Positions 1 through 11,224 of a DNA stretch of 64,000 nt are shown here, piece by piece. Under the pieces are notes generated by a model, which was given only the letters and a program-made list of their open reading frames with translations, had not been told where the DNA came from and did not search any database. Numbering within the stretch: the stretch's first letter is position 1; the number at the start of each line of letters is the position of its first letter. Source of the DNA: Orychophragmus violaceus (Eukaryota > Streptophyta > Magnoliopsida > Brassicales > Brassicaceae). A program made the position numbers and the translations under genes. The stretch spans positions 27,562,766 through 27,626,765 of the forward strand of contig CM058234.1 of NCBI GenBank assembly GCA_030180135.1, in the 5' to 3' direction.

Positions 1-1191
1 TTAGGGATTTTAACCATGGTATATGTCTTATTTATCGAGTCTTTTATTATGTTTTGGAGTCTTTTTAGTATGTTTACAGGTCTAGGTATGTTTGGAGCGG
101 AATTGGACATTATGGTGCATTCTGGAGCATTTTGGAGTATTGACACGAGAGATGGACTTCACTGTCGAATTCTCAGACCTGTGTCGATCGACACAGAAGG
201 TGCATCGATCGACACAGAAGGTGCATCGATCGACACAAGGTCGACGAAGACAAATTCTCGGCGTTTTATGAGAAGAATATGGAAATTCCAACTTTGCCCA
301 GATGTTTCTCATAATTACAAAGAAGCCCCAGCCGAGTTTAGACCATTATATTAGGGTTTTTAAGCCATTGTTTAGGCTACGCTTTACTTACGCTTTATTT
401 TATTTTCAGAGAGAGTTAGGGGCTGATCCTGCTCTCGAAAGAGAGAGGATTTCGAACCCTAGTTCTTTATTTGATTTTATAATATTTGGTTTTCTATTCA
501 TGATGTTTTCTGTTTCGATGAACATGTCTGAGTAGATTACCTGTTAGGTTTAGGGATTCTCATTAGGGATTTCATGGAATTATAGGTTAATAAATCTGTA
601 GGGATTCATATCTGTTAGTTCAACATCTAGGATTGTTCTTACTGCTTAATCTGAATTAGCTACCCAGATTTATGATGTTAGGTTGATTGATACAACGACA
701 GTTGGTTAATTAGCTAGAAAGAACCTAGATGAGCAATTTAATTACTCGCAAAGGAATTTGGTTTAATTAGATTGTGAACATATCGAACTTGGAATTAAAT
801 CTGGTTTAATCTGTTAGTAATTACAAAGGAATTTGGATTGCTGCACTTAGACTTAGAGAGTTCTCACAAAGACAGTTGGTTAATTCTATATCTGTGTTTG
901 AGTTGTAGAACAGTTCTTAATTAGATCCCGATTGATTGATTGTTTGTGTTCCTGATTTCCTGAGAACTCCCTAGACTTAACGCCTTCGTTTATTGCTTAC
1001 AACCACAACTTGCCACTGATTTATTTTCTTGCTTGCTTTTTAGTTATTCAATACAATTTGCTTTTTCCTAGTTTAATCTTTTTAGTTCTAATCCTATCGT
1101 TGCCTAGAGTCCTCGTGGATTCGATCCCTAAGTACTACATTGATATACTGTGCACTTGCAGTTAGTATAGGGTAAAACTTACGACCTATCA
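1..1191 (+). repeat. 5' LTR of the Athila-like element, first ~16 bp outside window
   Basis: Aligns with 4131-5300 at high identity over its whole length and ends in CCTATCA just before the primer-binding site. It is longer than the matching part of the right LTR because it holds one extra 21-bp repeat (181-236). Open frames inside it (for example 16-354 and 302-535) recur in the right LTR and look incidental, not genic. Confidence 0.92.
181..236. repeat. Triplet of 14-bp palindromes at 21-bp spacing in the LTR
   Basis: Three copies of GTGTCGATCGACAC or GCATCGATCGACAC have core octamers starting at 184, 205 and 226, exactly 21 bp apart. The right LTR has only two (4314 and 4335). See the finding on the phased palindrome. 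Confidence 0.9.
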
Positions 1192-1197
1192 AGTTTT

Positions 1198-1215
1198 TGG
1201 CGCCGTTGCCAGAGA
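1198..1215 (+). promoter_or_regulatory. Primer-binding site, tRNA-Asp type
   Basis: TGGCGCCGTTGCC lies 6 bp after the LTR end and complements the 3' end of plant tRNA-Asp. The following bases (AGAGA instead of GGGGA) are mismatched. This is the primer class known for Athila elements. Confidence 0.8.
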
Positions 1216-1299
1216 CTCTTTTGAGTCTTCGATAGATTTGAACTTAGGGTTTAGACTAGGTTTTTCGTTTTTGTTTTCTGTTTACTAATTTTTTTCTTT

Positions 1300-2806
1300 T
1301 TGTTGAGTTTCAGGTACACCTGTAATCGCACTGCATCGATCGACACGGTCCTGTGTGTCGATCGTCACATCTTCCCACTTGCATCGATCGACACAAAGCG
1401 TAAGATGATGGGAATGATGGAACGGATGTTGGAAAATCAGCAGAATAACTCATTCTGCAGAGGCTATGGTTCCTATTCATTCACCAAAGATTATGAATCT
1501 CCATCATATCAGCCCTTTCCTCTTCAAAATAAACAATCTGATAAGCTGATAAGCATGATGGAGCAGTTATTGGAGAAGCAGGAAGAAGATTTGAACTGCA
1601 TCAGTGGCTTTGGATTCCAAGGAAACAGGTTTGGTAATCAGCAAGGTAACAAGTTCTTTAATGGTGGACAGAGGAGTGCTTTCACAAGCAATCAGAACTC
1701 TTCTGTATATGGACAGACTGCTGATTATCAGAAGTCTTTGCAGCAAGGTAATTCTCATCAGAAAACCTATGAATCTTATCAGACACCTCCTGCTACTAAT
1801 GCTTATAAGAGAAAGATGGAATACATGATGGAACAGTTGCTAGAGGATCAGACTAAGACTGCTGTAGACCTCGACAGGAAGCTGGATGCTATGCATGAAA
1901 ATCTGAATGGGAAGTTTGAATCTCTGAGCACACATGTGAAGAAGCTAGATGTTCAAGTTCAACAAACAGCTGGAGCAATACAAAGGCATAATGAAGCTGG
2001 GAAAGCTAAACAGAAGCTGTACATCAATGCTGTAACCATAAGAGATTGGATTGACTTGCTGGGAGAACAAGAGAGCATAATCTCGGATTTTCTGGATGAA
2101 TATTGTCTGTCTGAGACATGCGTCGATCGACACACTCTCGATGTCGATCGATGCATCCCCAATACGTCTGATGGATCTGAACATAATCGCCTTGTGTCGA
2201 TCAACACATCTGGTGTATTGATCGACACAGATCGCAGACAGGACCAGAAGCCTGCAACAATCCTGGAACGAGTCTATAAGCCATTTGTGCCATATCCTAA
2301 GGTTCCTAAACCGTCTAAACAGGAGCTAGAAGTTGCTAACTGCATGAAAGTGATAGATAAGGAGCTGAATGAAACTCCACTAGCTGAAGCTTCGCGAGTT
2401 CATCCTTGTGTGTTGAGAGATGCAAAGAAGATGATATATATCCGCTGATGGTCATTTGAAAGAAGAAGTTCAGATTGGTGGAACTACAGTATCTGATAGT
2501 AGAGAGAAGAAGATGGCGGTTCTTCTTGAACCTGCTCTAACATCTTCAGAGCCTGCAACTGCTCATAAGCAGAAAGCTCCAAACATCAGATCTCCACCAA
2601 AGGTAAGGTATAAATCACCTAAGCTTAAACCTCCTGACCGCATTACTTTGAATACATGAAAATGCAGCATACCACCCAAGCTTCGCTCCCGCCCTGATTC
2701 TACTCCTTCGTTCCTTGGGAAATCTCATGATCCGAAAGCATACAAACCCCCTTGGATGAAGAGATATTCACAGAGACATTCAAAGTTTCTGTTAAAACCG
2801 CCATGA
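1300..2806 (+). pseudogene. Athila gag-like protein, C-terminal type, frame-broken
   Basis: The frame is open to a stop at 2446-2448. A plausible start is the ATG at about 1405, although the frame is open from 1300. The same protein then continues in another frame from about 2450 to 2806, with a further stop at 2657-2659, so there is one frameshift and one nonsense change. Visible parts: three copies of a K-MM-ERMLENQ / MMEQLLEKQ / MMEQLLEDQ motif separated by Gln/Asn/Tyr-rich linkers, then a coiled-coil-like stretch (KLDAMHENLNGKFESL), then a Pro/Lys-rich basic tail. This resembles the distal part of Athila ORF1 (gag). The palindromic repeats are translated in frame here as SIDT or CVDR. No zinc knuckle or enzyme motif is seen, so it probably gave a capsid-like protein only. 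Confidence 0.7.
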
Positions 2807-4100
2807 GTCTAATCTCTATTCCATAGTCAAGCTAATGACTAAAAACAAGCGCTGAGTGGGAGGCAACCCACTATAGAGTCAGTTTTCGTTTTTATTTTTC
2901 ATTTTTCGGCGTTTGTTTCTTTGATTTTTTTGTTTTAGTGTTTTCAGCCGAGAGAACAGACAAAATCGCCTGGCATCGATCGACACAACTGTGTGTCGGT
3001 CGACACCGTGCGATTACACAAATGAATTGATCAAACGCGCCTTGCGTCGATCGATGCGGTCCTGAGCATCGATCGACACAGTGCGACGAGAGGTACGTAA
3101 CTCTGGATTCTTCAGACTCTTTTCAATTTGATTATCTGTTTTCCCCGAGCTCATGCTTTGATTACACTGGGGACAGTGTAGTTTAAGTGTGGGGGAGGTA
3201 GCTACTGACGCACGCTTCTGTTTTCTTAGAGTCGGTCCTGTTTTTCAAAAATATTTGTTTTATTGAGTCAAAAACAAGTTTAAGTAGGAAACAGTGAATT
3301 TTTGAGAAGTTAACAACATCTTGCAAGAACTTAAGTGACCATTGGGATGAAGCTGCAGGATCTATCTATGACTATTAGAAAACCCCAACACAGATCAACC
3401 TACTGAGGACACCCACATCACTTAAGGTATCAGAGGATCCTTTACTGACTTCACCCTTGTAAACCTGACTTAATTTTCTCACCTAAGGGCTTGGTATACC
3501 TTGAGTCAGACTCCTTTGTTAGTTCTGACACAGCTTGTAAACATGTCCGAGTATGGTTCCCTTCTCCCCTTCCATAAATAAAAAAAAGTAATAAACTGAG
3601 GATGAGTTAGTAACTCCGAAGTGGTCTCTGGGAGTGGTAGCTACAACTATCATCTCCTGTGCATCCATGGAATGTGTCCAAAGTACACCCCTTAATGGGA
3701 AGAGCACTGATAAAAAAATAAAATGAACCCAATGGGGAAAATCAGAATGCTAAGGAAGGGAAAAGAGAAGAAAAGGAACCAGAAAAAGATAGTATGGTGG
3801 TCTAGAGCTGGCAAAGTATGAATCCATGTGCCCTTTGATCGATAATCCTTAGGTGAGACCGCACTTAATATGCTTAAGAAGTCAGTAGGGTGAATTTGAA
3901 TACCTGAATGTGATTGTGGAGTTTACTTAGGATAATTGCTAAGTGTGGGGGAAGTACATGTTGGTCTTGATGTCTTGCAGGTGATTCTTTTAGTGGCTTA
4001 CTAAGGGGAATCTGAGTGTTGTTGCTTTTAGGATGAAAAGAGTTTCTGAAAGTTTTCAAACCTCTTCTGGTTCTTTACTTGCTTGAGGGCAAGCAAGAGC
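2807..4100 (+). other. Non-coding 3' interior of the Athila-like element with repeated polypurine tracts
   Basis: No credible coding region is visible over 1.3 kb. It holds two palindrome pairs (cores at 2976/2996 and 3047/3069) and two internal polypurine motifs, AAGTGTGGGGGAGG near 3187 and CTAAGTGTGGGGGAAG near 3940. Both resemble the functional tract at 4101. Confidence 0.6.
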
Positions 4101-4114
4101 TAAGTGTGGGGAGT
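4101..4114 (+). promoter_or_regulatory. Polypurine tract of the Athila-like element
   Basis: TAAGTGTGGGGAGT directly precedes the right LTR, which starts TGATATACC at 4115. This is the expected position for plus-strand priming. Confidence 0.75.
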
Positions 4115-5300
4115 TGATATACCATGGATTTTAGGGATTTTAACCATGGTATATGTCTTATTTATCGAGTCTTTTATTATGTTTTGGAGTCTTTTTAGTA
4201 TGTTTACAGGTCTAGGTATGTTTGGAGCGGAATTGGACATTATGGTGCATTCTGGAGCATTTTGGAGTATTGACCCGAGAGATGGAATTCACTGTCAAAT
4301 TCTCAGACCTGTGTGGATCGACACAGAAGGTGCATCGATCAACACAAGGTCGACGCAGACAAATTCTCGGCGTTTAATGAGAAGAATATGGAAATTTCAA
4401 CTTTGCCCAAATGTTTCTCATAATTACAAAGAAGCCCCAGCCGACTTTAGACCATTATATTAGGTTTTTTAAGCCATTGTTTAGGCTACGCTTTACTTAC
4501 GCTTTATTTTATTTTCAGAGAGAGTTAGGGGCTGATCCTGCTTTCGAAAGAGAGAGGATTTCGAACCCCAGTTCTTTATTTGATTTTATAATATTTGGTT
4601 TTCTATTCATGATGTTTTCTGTTTCGATGAACATGTCTGAGTAGATTACCTGTTAGGTTTAGGGATTCTCTTTAGGGATTTCATGGAATTATAGGTTAAT
4701 AAATCTGTAGGGATTCATATCTGTTAGTTCTTCATCTAGGATTGTTCTTACTGCTTAATCTGAATTAGCTACCTAGATTTATGATGTTAGGTTGATTGAT
4801 ACAACGACAGTTGGTTAATTAGCTAGAAAGAACCTAGATGAGCAATTTAATTACTCGCAAAGGAATTTGGTTTAATTAGATTGTGAACATATCGAACTTG
4901 GAATTAAAGCTGGTTTAATCTGTTAGTAATTACAAAGGAATTTGGATTGCTGCACTTAGACTTAGAGAGTTCTCACAACGACAGTTGGTTAATTCTATAT
5001 TTGTGTTTGAGTTCTAGAACAGTTCTTAATTAGATCCCGATTGATTGATTGCTTGTGTTCCTGATTTCCTGAGAAATCCCTAGACTTAACGCCTTCGTTT
5101 ATTGCTTACAACCACAACTTGCCACTGATTTACTTTCTTGCTTGCTTTTTAGTTATTCAATACAATTTGCTTTTTCCTAGTTTAATCTTTTTACTTCTAA
5201 TCCTATCGTTGCCTAGAGTCCTCGTGGATTCGATCCCTAAGTACTACATTGATATACTGTGCACTTGCAGTTAGTATAGGGTAAAACTTACGACCTATCA
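4115..5300 (+). repeat. 3' LTR of the Athila-like element
   Basis: The 1186-bp LTR starts TGATATACC and ends CGACCTATCA. It matches 1-1191 apart from scattered substitutions and one missing 21-bp unit. It is followed by CCTAT (5301-5305), the inferred target duplication. Confidence 0.92.
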
Positions 5301-6247
5301 CCTATACTTTCAAATGTTATTTCGAGTTACTGTTTGTTTTGTGACAAATATTTCACTTTTTTGGTAACTAATGGTCAGTGCCGGCCCATAGCATAAACCT
5401 TAAAGCGGTTCATTAAGGACAATATGTTGTGTTTAAAAAATGTCCTTACTATTTGCATAGTTTATAAAAAAAGTTATATTAGCTTAGGGCTAAAACAAAA
5501 TTAGTTATATTTGGGGCGGTACTGCTAAGGTTGATGTGTTCTGCCTGCAATAATGATTATTTTCAGAATGGATGCTAAGATCAGAGGAAAAACATCACCA
5601 TGAGTGGTTAATTAGATAATTAGCAACCACTTTTGTTACCGGAAGATATTTAGATCTCTAAGCTTTGTGGTTCTCTGTTTGCTTGCATAATGTCAGTAAA
5701 ACACTTTGAGATGTGGAATTATCTTAGCTTTCTCATGATCATTAACTCATATAATTTCCTGTTACTAATGGCAGGTTGAGTGACGTTGTCAAAGGATGTT
5801 GTTATGCATGCACCCATTCCTTACATTATGAATTGGGCTACAAATGTAAATAATGTGATTTTATTCTACATGAAGCATGCATAAATCTCCTTTTCAAGAA
5901 AAAGGTATGTGCTTAACACCGAATGGAGTGATTATATTTCAGATCTGCAGGCAGATCCCAAAACCGTAAAAAATCAACAGGGCGGGATTGGACATACATT
6001 TGTGAACGACCGCTCGCGACAGGCAGGACCGCACGGTTTAAAGGGAAAACATGACCGCAACGGGTCGGCCCATTTGGACGCGGGTGACCCGAATTGCAAT
6101 CTCTAAATAATACTATAGGTTTCACAGATCCTTTAGACAAACTTTCATTTCATAACTTAAACTTCAGGAATACAGTAAATAAATGGAATTATTCATTTTC
6201 TATGATTACTACATGATTTAACATCAAAGAAAATTAAAGCTTATAGG
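5301..6247 (+). repeat. 4.57-kb tandem unit, copy 0 (right part only)
   Basis: Matches 23888-24838 of copy 2 nearly base for base. It contains the right part of the hAT element (to 6105), its 8-bp target duplication AATAATAC (6106-6113) and the unit's distal flank, up to the ATAGG duplication of the inserted Copia (6243-6247). The left part of this unit lies beyond the Athila insertion, outside the window. Confidence 0.88.
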
Positions 6248-6927
6248 TGAAGGAATTTCTAGCAGTTCCTAATCCAATTAGGCAACCCTGGTCTGAATTC
6301 CAAGCCTAGGATCTAGGGTTCATGTAATTGAATCATTGGGATCTCAGAATTACCTGGTGATTAGCAGCGGAAGATTTGCAGATAATCGAGATCTAGAGCG
6401 CCTCAAATGCTGCGCCTCTACTGGTATTCACACGCACACAAACTGGACAGCAGGGATGCTAGTGCCTATAGAGATCCAATCTCTTCAGAGGTTTCTGTTC
6501 AAGTTCTGGTGGCTGTGAATTAGGTTAGGGACGAGTTTAGGTCGACCATATATCTTATATATGTCGGCTTAAACCACAACGGAATTAACCAACGATTAAA
6601 CCGAATTAATCTGATTAATCCGCGAGTGCATCGATCGATGCACTCTCTGCAACGATCGATGCTGTCCCAGAACATTGATATCGAATGCATATCACATATG
6701 CATTCACTGGATCATTACATTAATGATCAACCTCGTCTTTAACGCCCAGTTTGCTTAGGTGTGTGACCCTGTAGGATCATATAACACTAGCAATGAGTTC
6801 TCAACTCATTGATCATAAGTGGCTTCTAGCAAAGCATTATGATTTCCTAGTGATATGTGATTGTCTCATCTCGACTATATGACTTTCACTTAGAGCAAGT
6901 ACAATAGATTTCAGGACATTCCCAACA
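6248..6927 (-). repeat. 3' LTR of the young Copia element
   Basis: 680 bp, identical to 12315-12994 except for two C/T differences seen by eye. The minus strand starts TGTTGGGAATGTCC and ends ATTCCTTCA. It includes one palindrome pair (cores at 6631 and 6652, 21 bp apart). A small frame at 6336-6518 recurs in the other LTR and is incidental. Confidence 0.95.
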
Positions 6928-6942
6928 ATCTCCCACTTGTAC
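6928..6942 (-). promoter_or_regulatory. Polypurine tract of the young Copia element
   Basis: On the minus strand ACAAGTGGGAGAT immediately precedes the LTR start TGTTGGG, as expected for a Copia polypurine tract. Confidence 0.75.
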
Positions 6943-7756
6943 TGGAATCATCTATTCCTTTAATCCCTTCGTCACTATATCTCGATCTAGCATAAGGCAA
7001 GAACCGTGTCATCCTTATTGAGCCAAGATCATGTTCATCGAACTCCGATTTATACTGACAAGACAAACGACTGACAATCACCTCGTTTGAGTGTGGCCAC
7101 ACATTTCTCAGTATCAAATCTTCGATGGGCCCTGAGATATTTATCTCCTGTTATATAGGAGGGACAAATCCCATCTTGTTCCATCCCTGTCTCTTCACAC
7201 GCTTCATGATACGCCCAATCAATGCCTTTATAGTCACCAGTTACGGCTGACGTTTGACAAGGTTAAAGCGGACCAATTCATATGTAAGAAAACATGATGA
7301 ACTCAGGTCTAAGGACTATACTCTATAGTCGTAATGAAAACTCTCATGACACTTATATAACTATCCCGTAGAGTTCTCATCAGTGGGTCATGTCCAATCC
7401 TGTGTTCTCCAACACATATCAATGTGATTGACTTTAATACACTTATTAATGACTCCATGAAACTTAGTCATCAGTCACCTCACATACTAGTCTCACGCGG
7501 TTGTTAACGTCCCACTTTAACAACCTCGACCAGGGACCACCATAATTTATGTCATTTATTATCTATAGGGTTTCATGATCAAGTCACATACTTGATGACC
7601 TATAAATTAAATGTCATAAATTACTTTGGGACTATTATTTAATAACCATTATTAAATAATACAGATGTCAGATTTCAATAACATAATCAAATTATGTTTA
7701 TTTGAACATCATATCATAACTAAAATTAATAATAATGACTCCCACTAAAATTAAGA
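6943..7756 (-). other. Non-coding 3' region of the young Copia element
   Basis: About 0.8 kb between the reverse transcriptase remnant and the polypurine tract. In complete Copia elements this is where the end of reverse transcriptase and RNase H lie. No RNase H motif is visible in either strand, so that domain appears to have been deleted or replaced. Confidence 0.55.
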
Positions 7757-8240
7757 TCACATCTTAAGACATCTAATGCCTTTAGCAGTAGCCTGACCCT
7801 TATTTGCTCTTTGCTCAGCGTGTGTCGCAAGACACTGCGTCTTGCTAAGAGTAATACCAAGAGTCATTTGCACGAACCCCTTCTTGGAATCCCTCGTATT
7901 GGACATGTGCAAGGCCTTATCACTATAAGTATCTTGACACAATCCAATTAGCTTATCCAATCTATCTCTATAGATTCTTATTCCAAGAATGTATACGGTT
8001 TCTCCCATAATTTTATCAAAAACAACTTTCGAATCAAGTCTTAACAGACTGAAACAATGGAACTTCATTTCCGAGAAGTGGTATGTTATCAACATACAAT
8101 ACCAGAAATGCAACTGCGCTCCCACTAGTCATCTTGTAAACATTCGGTTCCTCTTCATTTCTGATAAAATCAAACCTTTTGATTACTTTATCAAAACGAA
8201 GATTCCAACTCCGAGATGCTTGCTTCAATCCATAAATGAA
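7757..8240 (-). pseudogene. Copia reverse transcriptase remnant
   Basis: Two overlapping minus-strand frames carry parts of one domain, so a frameshift is present. The first reads KQASRSWNLRFDKVIKRF...VYKM and then FLVLYVDNIPLLGN, the degenerate form of the YVDDILL active-site box (second Asp changed to Asn). The second continues with YILGIRIYRD and a linker before the RNase H position. Loss of the catalytic Asp and the frameshift make it inactive. Confidence 0.8.
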
Positions 8241-8779
8241 TCGATGAAGCTTGCATATCTTCCTAGCTTCTTTAGGATCAATGAAAAACTTCAGATTATG
8301 TCATGTACACATTCTTTTCCAGAATTCCAATAAGGAAAACCGTTTTCACATCCATCTGCCAGATCTCATAACCATTATGAGTGGCGGTTGCTAGGAGAAT
8401 CCGAGTGGACATAAGCATGATGTCTGGGAATAGGTTTCTTCATAGTCAATACCATGAATTTTACTTGAAACCTTTTGCCACCAACCTAGCTTTGTATATC
8501 TGAATATAACCATTTTCGGATTCAGCGGCTTTCAGCCATTTTCGGAGTCAAGGCCCATCATTGCTTCTTCAAAATTCGCAGGCCCGTCACTTTCAATGAT
8601 CAGTAGATCATGGCAATTGGTTACGAGAAATCCACATTTCTCGGGTTCGTGACGGATCCATTTGGATCTGCGAGCTTCAGTCTTGTGTTAAAAGTCACGC
8701 ACATATCTCATATGTAGACTTTTACCACGACCTAATTAACCAAGATTTAAACCGTAGTTAATTAAATCATAAACCAAAA

Positions 8780-9307
8780 TCAATATTTTGGTTCGCGATC
8801 TGTGTCGATCGATACAACTTTTGTGTCGATCGACACTTCTTCAGAAACTCGCCTTTTTAAATGTATATCGAATATACATTTACCAGATCCTTTATAAACT
8901 CTAGGCACCACAGGTGCAGGTTCTACAACTCTTTGTAGATCCAACTGCTGCTCTTCCTCATCAGGTTGAGCAGTCTCCTGTGATTTTCGAATTTCTTCGA
9001 GTTGTACTTTTACTCCCACTGTTCTTCTTGGAAAGAAAGTCTTTCTCAAGAAAACATAGTTCCGAGCAACAAACAATTTGTTCTCGAACTGGTTGTAAAA
9101 GTAACATGCCTTGGTTTTGTTAGGACAACCAATGAAGTAGCACTTATCAAATTTGGGTGTGAGCTTATCAGAGATTAAACGTTTTATATAAGTCTCGCAA
9201 CTCCAAATCTCCATGATGGATAAATCAGAAACATTTACATTCCACATCTCATGTGGTATCTCTGTAACTGATTTTGATGGAACTCTATTTAAAGTAAACT
9301 CAGACAT
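8780..9307 (-). pseudogene. Copia integrase C-terminal region and linker
   Basis: The 175-residue frame has the typical Copia sequence after the integrase core: LNRVPSKSV.. P-EMWN, LSIMEIWSCETYIKRL, KFDKCYFIGCPN and FENKLFVARNYVF, then a charged linker towards reverse transcriptase. Near its end it translates a palindrome pair (cores at 8805 and 8826) as VSIDTKVVSIDTD. Domain continuity with the flanking pieces is broken by stops and frameshifts. Confidence 0.8.
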
Positions 9308-9448
9308 TTCTAGAGCGTATTCTTAGAAGGATAATGGAAGATCTAAGTGACTCATCATTGATCGAACCATATTTAATAAAGTCCGATACAGGAGGAGTGA
9401 ATTGTGAAACACTTTCACAATCTCTCAGATGATCACCAAATTCTTGAC

Positions 9449-9680
9449 CTAAGTATTCACCTCCATGATCTCATCGTAGAGGTTTAATACTTTTGCCAAA
9501 TTGATTCTGTACTTCATTTTGGAACTCTTTGAACTTTTCAAAGATTCTGACTTATGCCTTATAAATAAGGCATAACCGTACCTTCTGAAAATATCAGTAA
9601 AGGTAATGAAGTACTGAAAATTTCCTCTAGCATTTGCGCTTATCGGGCCATGTACATCCGTATGTATAAAGCCCAATAAT
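9449..9680 (-). pseudogene. Copia integrase catalytic core fragment
   Basis: GFIHTDVHGPISANARGNF and YFITFTDIFRRYGYALF carry the first two acidic residues of the integrase DDE triad in their usual context (TDVHGP, FTD). The frame then degenerates, and the third acidic residue cannot be found in frame. A palindrome pair (cores at 9722 and 9742) lies just upstream in the minus-strand reading. Confidence 0.8.
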
Positions 9681-10345
9681 CCTCTGGCCCTTTCATTTTA
9701 TCCGTTTGTTCGCAACCTGTATCGATCGTTGCATACATGCATCGATCGACACTACCTTTGTTGAAAAGGGCCTCTGTCGTTTTCCAATAAACAAGATTCA
9801 CTTTACTCATTTTGATTCATAATCAGATGAGCCCAAAAGCCCATCACTATGGAGCTTCTGAATCTGTTTCTCATTTATGTGGCTCAAAACGACAATGCCA
9901 GAGAAAAAGTTTGATTCGTATCTTTTGACTTGAATCTCTTGGTACTAATGTTATAGTTAGGCACATTCTGGTTTAGAACATAAAGTCCATTCTCTAATGG
10001 ATTGCTACTATAAAATATATCACTGTAATCAAATGAATAACACTTATTCTTAATTTGAAAACTGATATCCTTCCATATCCATACAAGGAATAGAAATAAT
10101 CTTTCTGCTCATAGCAGTTACATAGTAGCAGTTTTAAGTTCAAAACATGCCATAAAAGGAAAAAAACAAATGAAATACTCCTACGGTTAATGCAGCAACT
10201 CTTGCTCCATTCCCACACATAGGTCCACTTGTCCTTTCTCCATAGTCCTACTTTTGCTCAGGCCCTGCACATTTTCACAAAATATGAGTACCACAGCTGG
10301 TATCTAATACCCAATAAGTAGGACTATAGGAAGTAACATTTACTT

Positions 10346-11224
10346 CTATAACATAATACCCGAAGAAGAAGTCTCGTACGTCTTCTTCAGCTTCTCATAA
10401 TCTTCCAAGAATTTATTGCAGTTTCTTTTCAAATGCCCATAACCATTACAATAACGGCACTTAACATCTTCAGAAGGACTGGTTTTAACCTTAGGAACAT
10501 GGCCAGACTCGCTTGGATTCACAATCGAGCTCGTCTTGCCATCACCTTTGTTCTTACCAAGTTTCTTAAACTTTTTACCCTTTTGTATCATAAGGACATT
10601 TGGGGTGTCCTTCTTGATGTTAGGTTCATCAGTCTTAAGCATCCCATGCAATTCAGTCAACGTCTTCGTCAAGTTGTTCATGTTATAGTTCATAACAAAT
10701 TGATCATAGCTTGACGGCAGTGACTGTAGAATGATGTCAGTAGCCAACTCTTGGCTAATGGGACAATCCAGTTTCCCCAGGTTATCAATATAACCCATCA
10801 TCTTAATGACATGAGGACTAACTGGTTCGCCCTTTGGTAGCTTGCACTCAATCAGAGATCTAACCGTCTGGTATCTCTGAGTTCGTGCCTGCTCCTGAAA
10901 CATACTTTTCAGGCCAGTGATCATCTGTATTGGCGACTCCACGTACTCATATTGCTTCTGCAATTCCGAGTTCATGGTAGCCAACATGAGACAACTCACA
11001 TCCACCGCATCATTAGAATGCTTATCCCAAGCATCCTTATCTGACTGCCAGGCATTGGCTCGGTACTTCTTGGGGATAACTTTCTCAAGGACATAGTCCT
11101 TTTTCTCCTGTTTGAGAACAATTCTCAAGTTCCGATACCATTCAAGAAAGTTGGATCCATTTAACTTGTCCTTCTCAAGGACGGATCGCAGGGAGAAATT
11201 GTTACGATGGTTTGAGCTAGACAT
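10346..11224 (-). CDS. Copia Gag polyprotein (UBN2-type) with zinc knuckle
   Basis: The frame is intact at 292 residues. It starts MSSSNHRNNFSLRSVLEKDKL, the usual Gag N-terminus (L-G-NF-EW-RNLRIVLK), and has the central gag fold with QYEYVESP and LIECKLPKGEPVSPHVIKM. A retroviral-type zinc knuckle near the end reads C-RY-C-NGYG-H-LKRN-C (CX2CX4HX4C, all ligands kept). It packages element RNA into virus-like particles. It is the only complete protein in this element, consistent with supply of enzymes in trans. The sequence downstream to 9680 is a broken protease and pre-integrase region. Confidence 0.9.
   Translation of the reverse strand: MSSSNHRNNFSLRSVLEKDKLNGSNFLEWYRNLRIVLKQEKKDYVLEKVIPKKYRANAWQSDKDAWDKHSNDAVDVSCLMLATMNSELQKQYEYVESPIQMITGLKSMFQEQARTQRYQTVRSLIECKLPKGEPVSPHVIKMMGYIDNLGKLDCPISQELATDIILQSLPSSYDQFVMNYNMNNLTKTLTELHGMLKTDEPNIKKDTPNVLMIQKGKKFKKLGKNKGDGKTSSIVNPSESGHVPKVKTSPSEDVKCRYCNGYGHLKRNCNKFLEDYEKLKKTYETSSSGIML

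Larger units (their letters stand above)
1..5300 (+). mobile_element. Non-autonomous Athila-like Ty3 LTR retrotransposon (left end outside window)
   Basis: Two long direct repeats (1-1191 and 4115-5300) flank a ~2.9-kb interior. The interior starts with a tRNA-Asp-type primer-binding site and ends with a polypurine tract, so this is an LTR retrotransposon on the plus strand. LTR termini are TGATA...TATCA. The tRNA-Asp primer site and the gag-like protein with MMEQLLE repeats point to the Athila group. No protease, reverse transcriptase or integrase is visible, so it must have moved with enzymes from a relative. The 5-bp duplication CCTAT follows the right LTR (5301-5305). The left copy is outside the window but is predicted from the sibling insertion at 16695-16699. 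Confidence 0.9.

Noticed and set aside
16..535. Frames of 112 and 77 residues that recur at 4104-4644
   Set aside because: They lie in both LTRs of one element, have no recognisable domain and include the palindrome triplet; treated as incidental.
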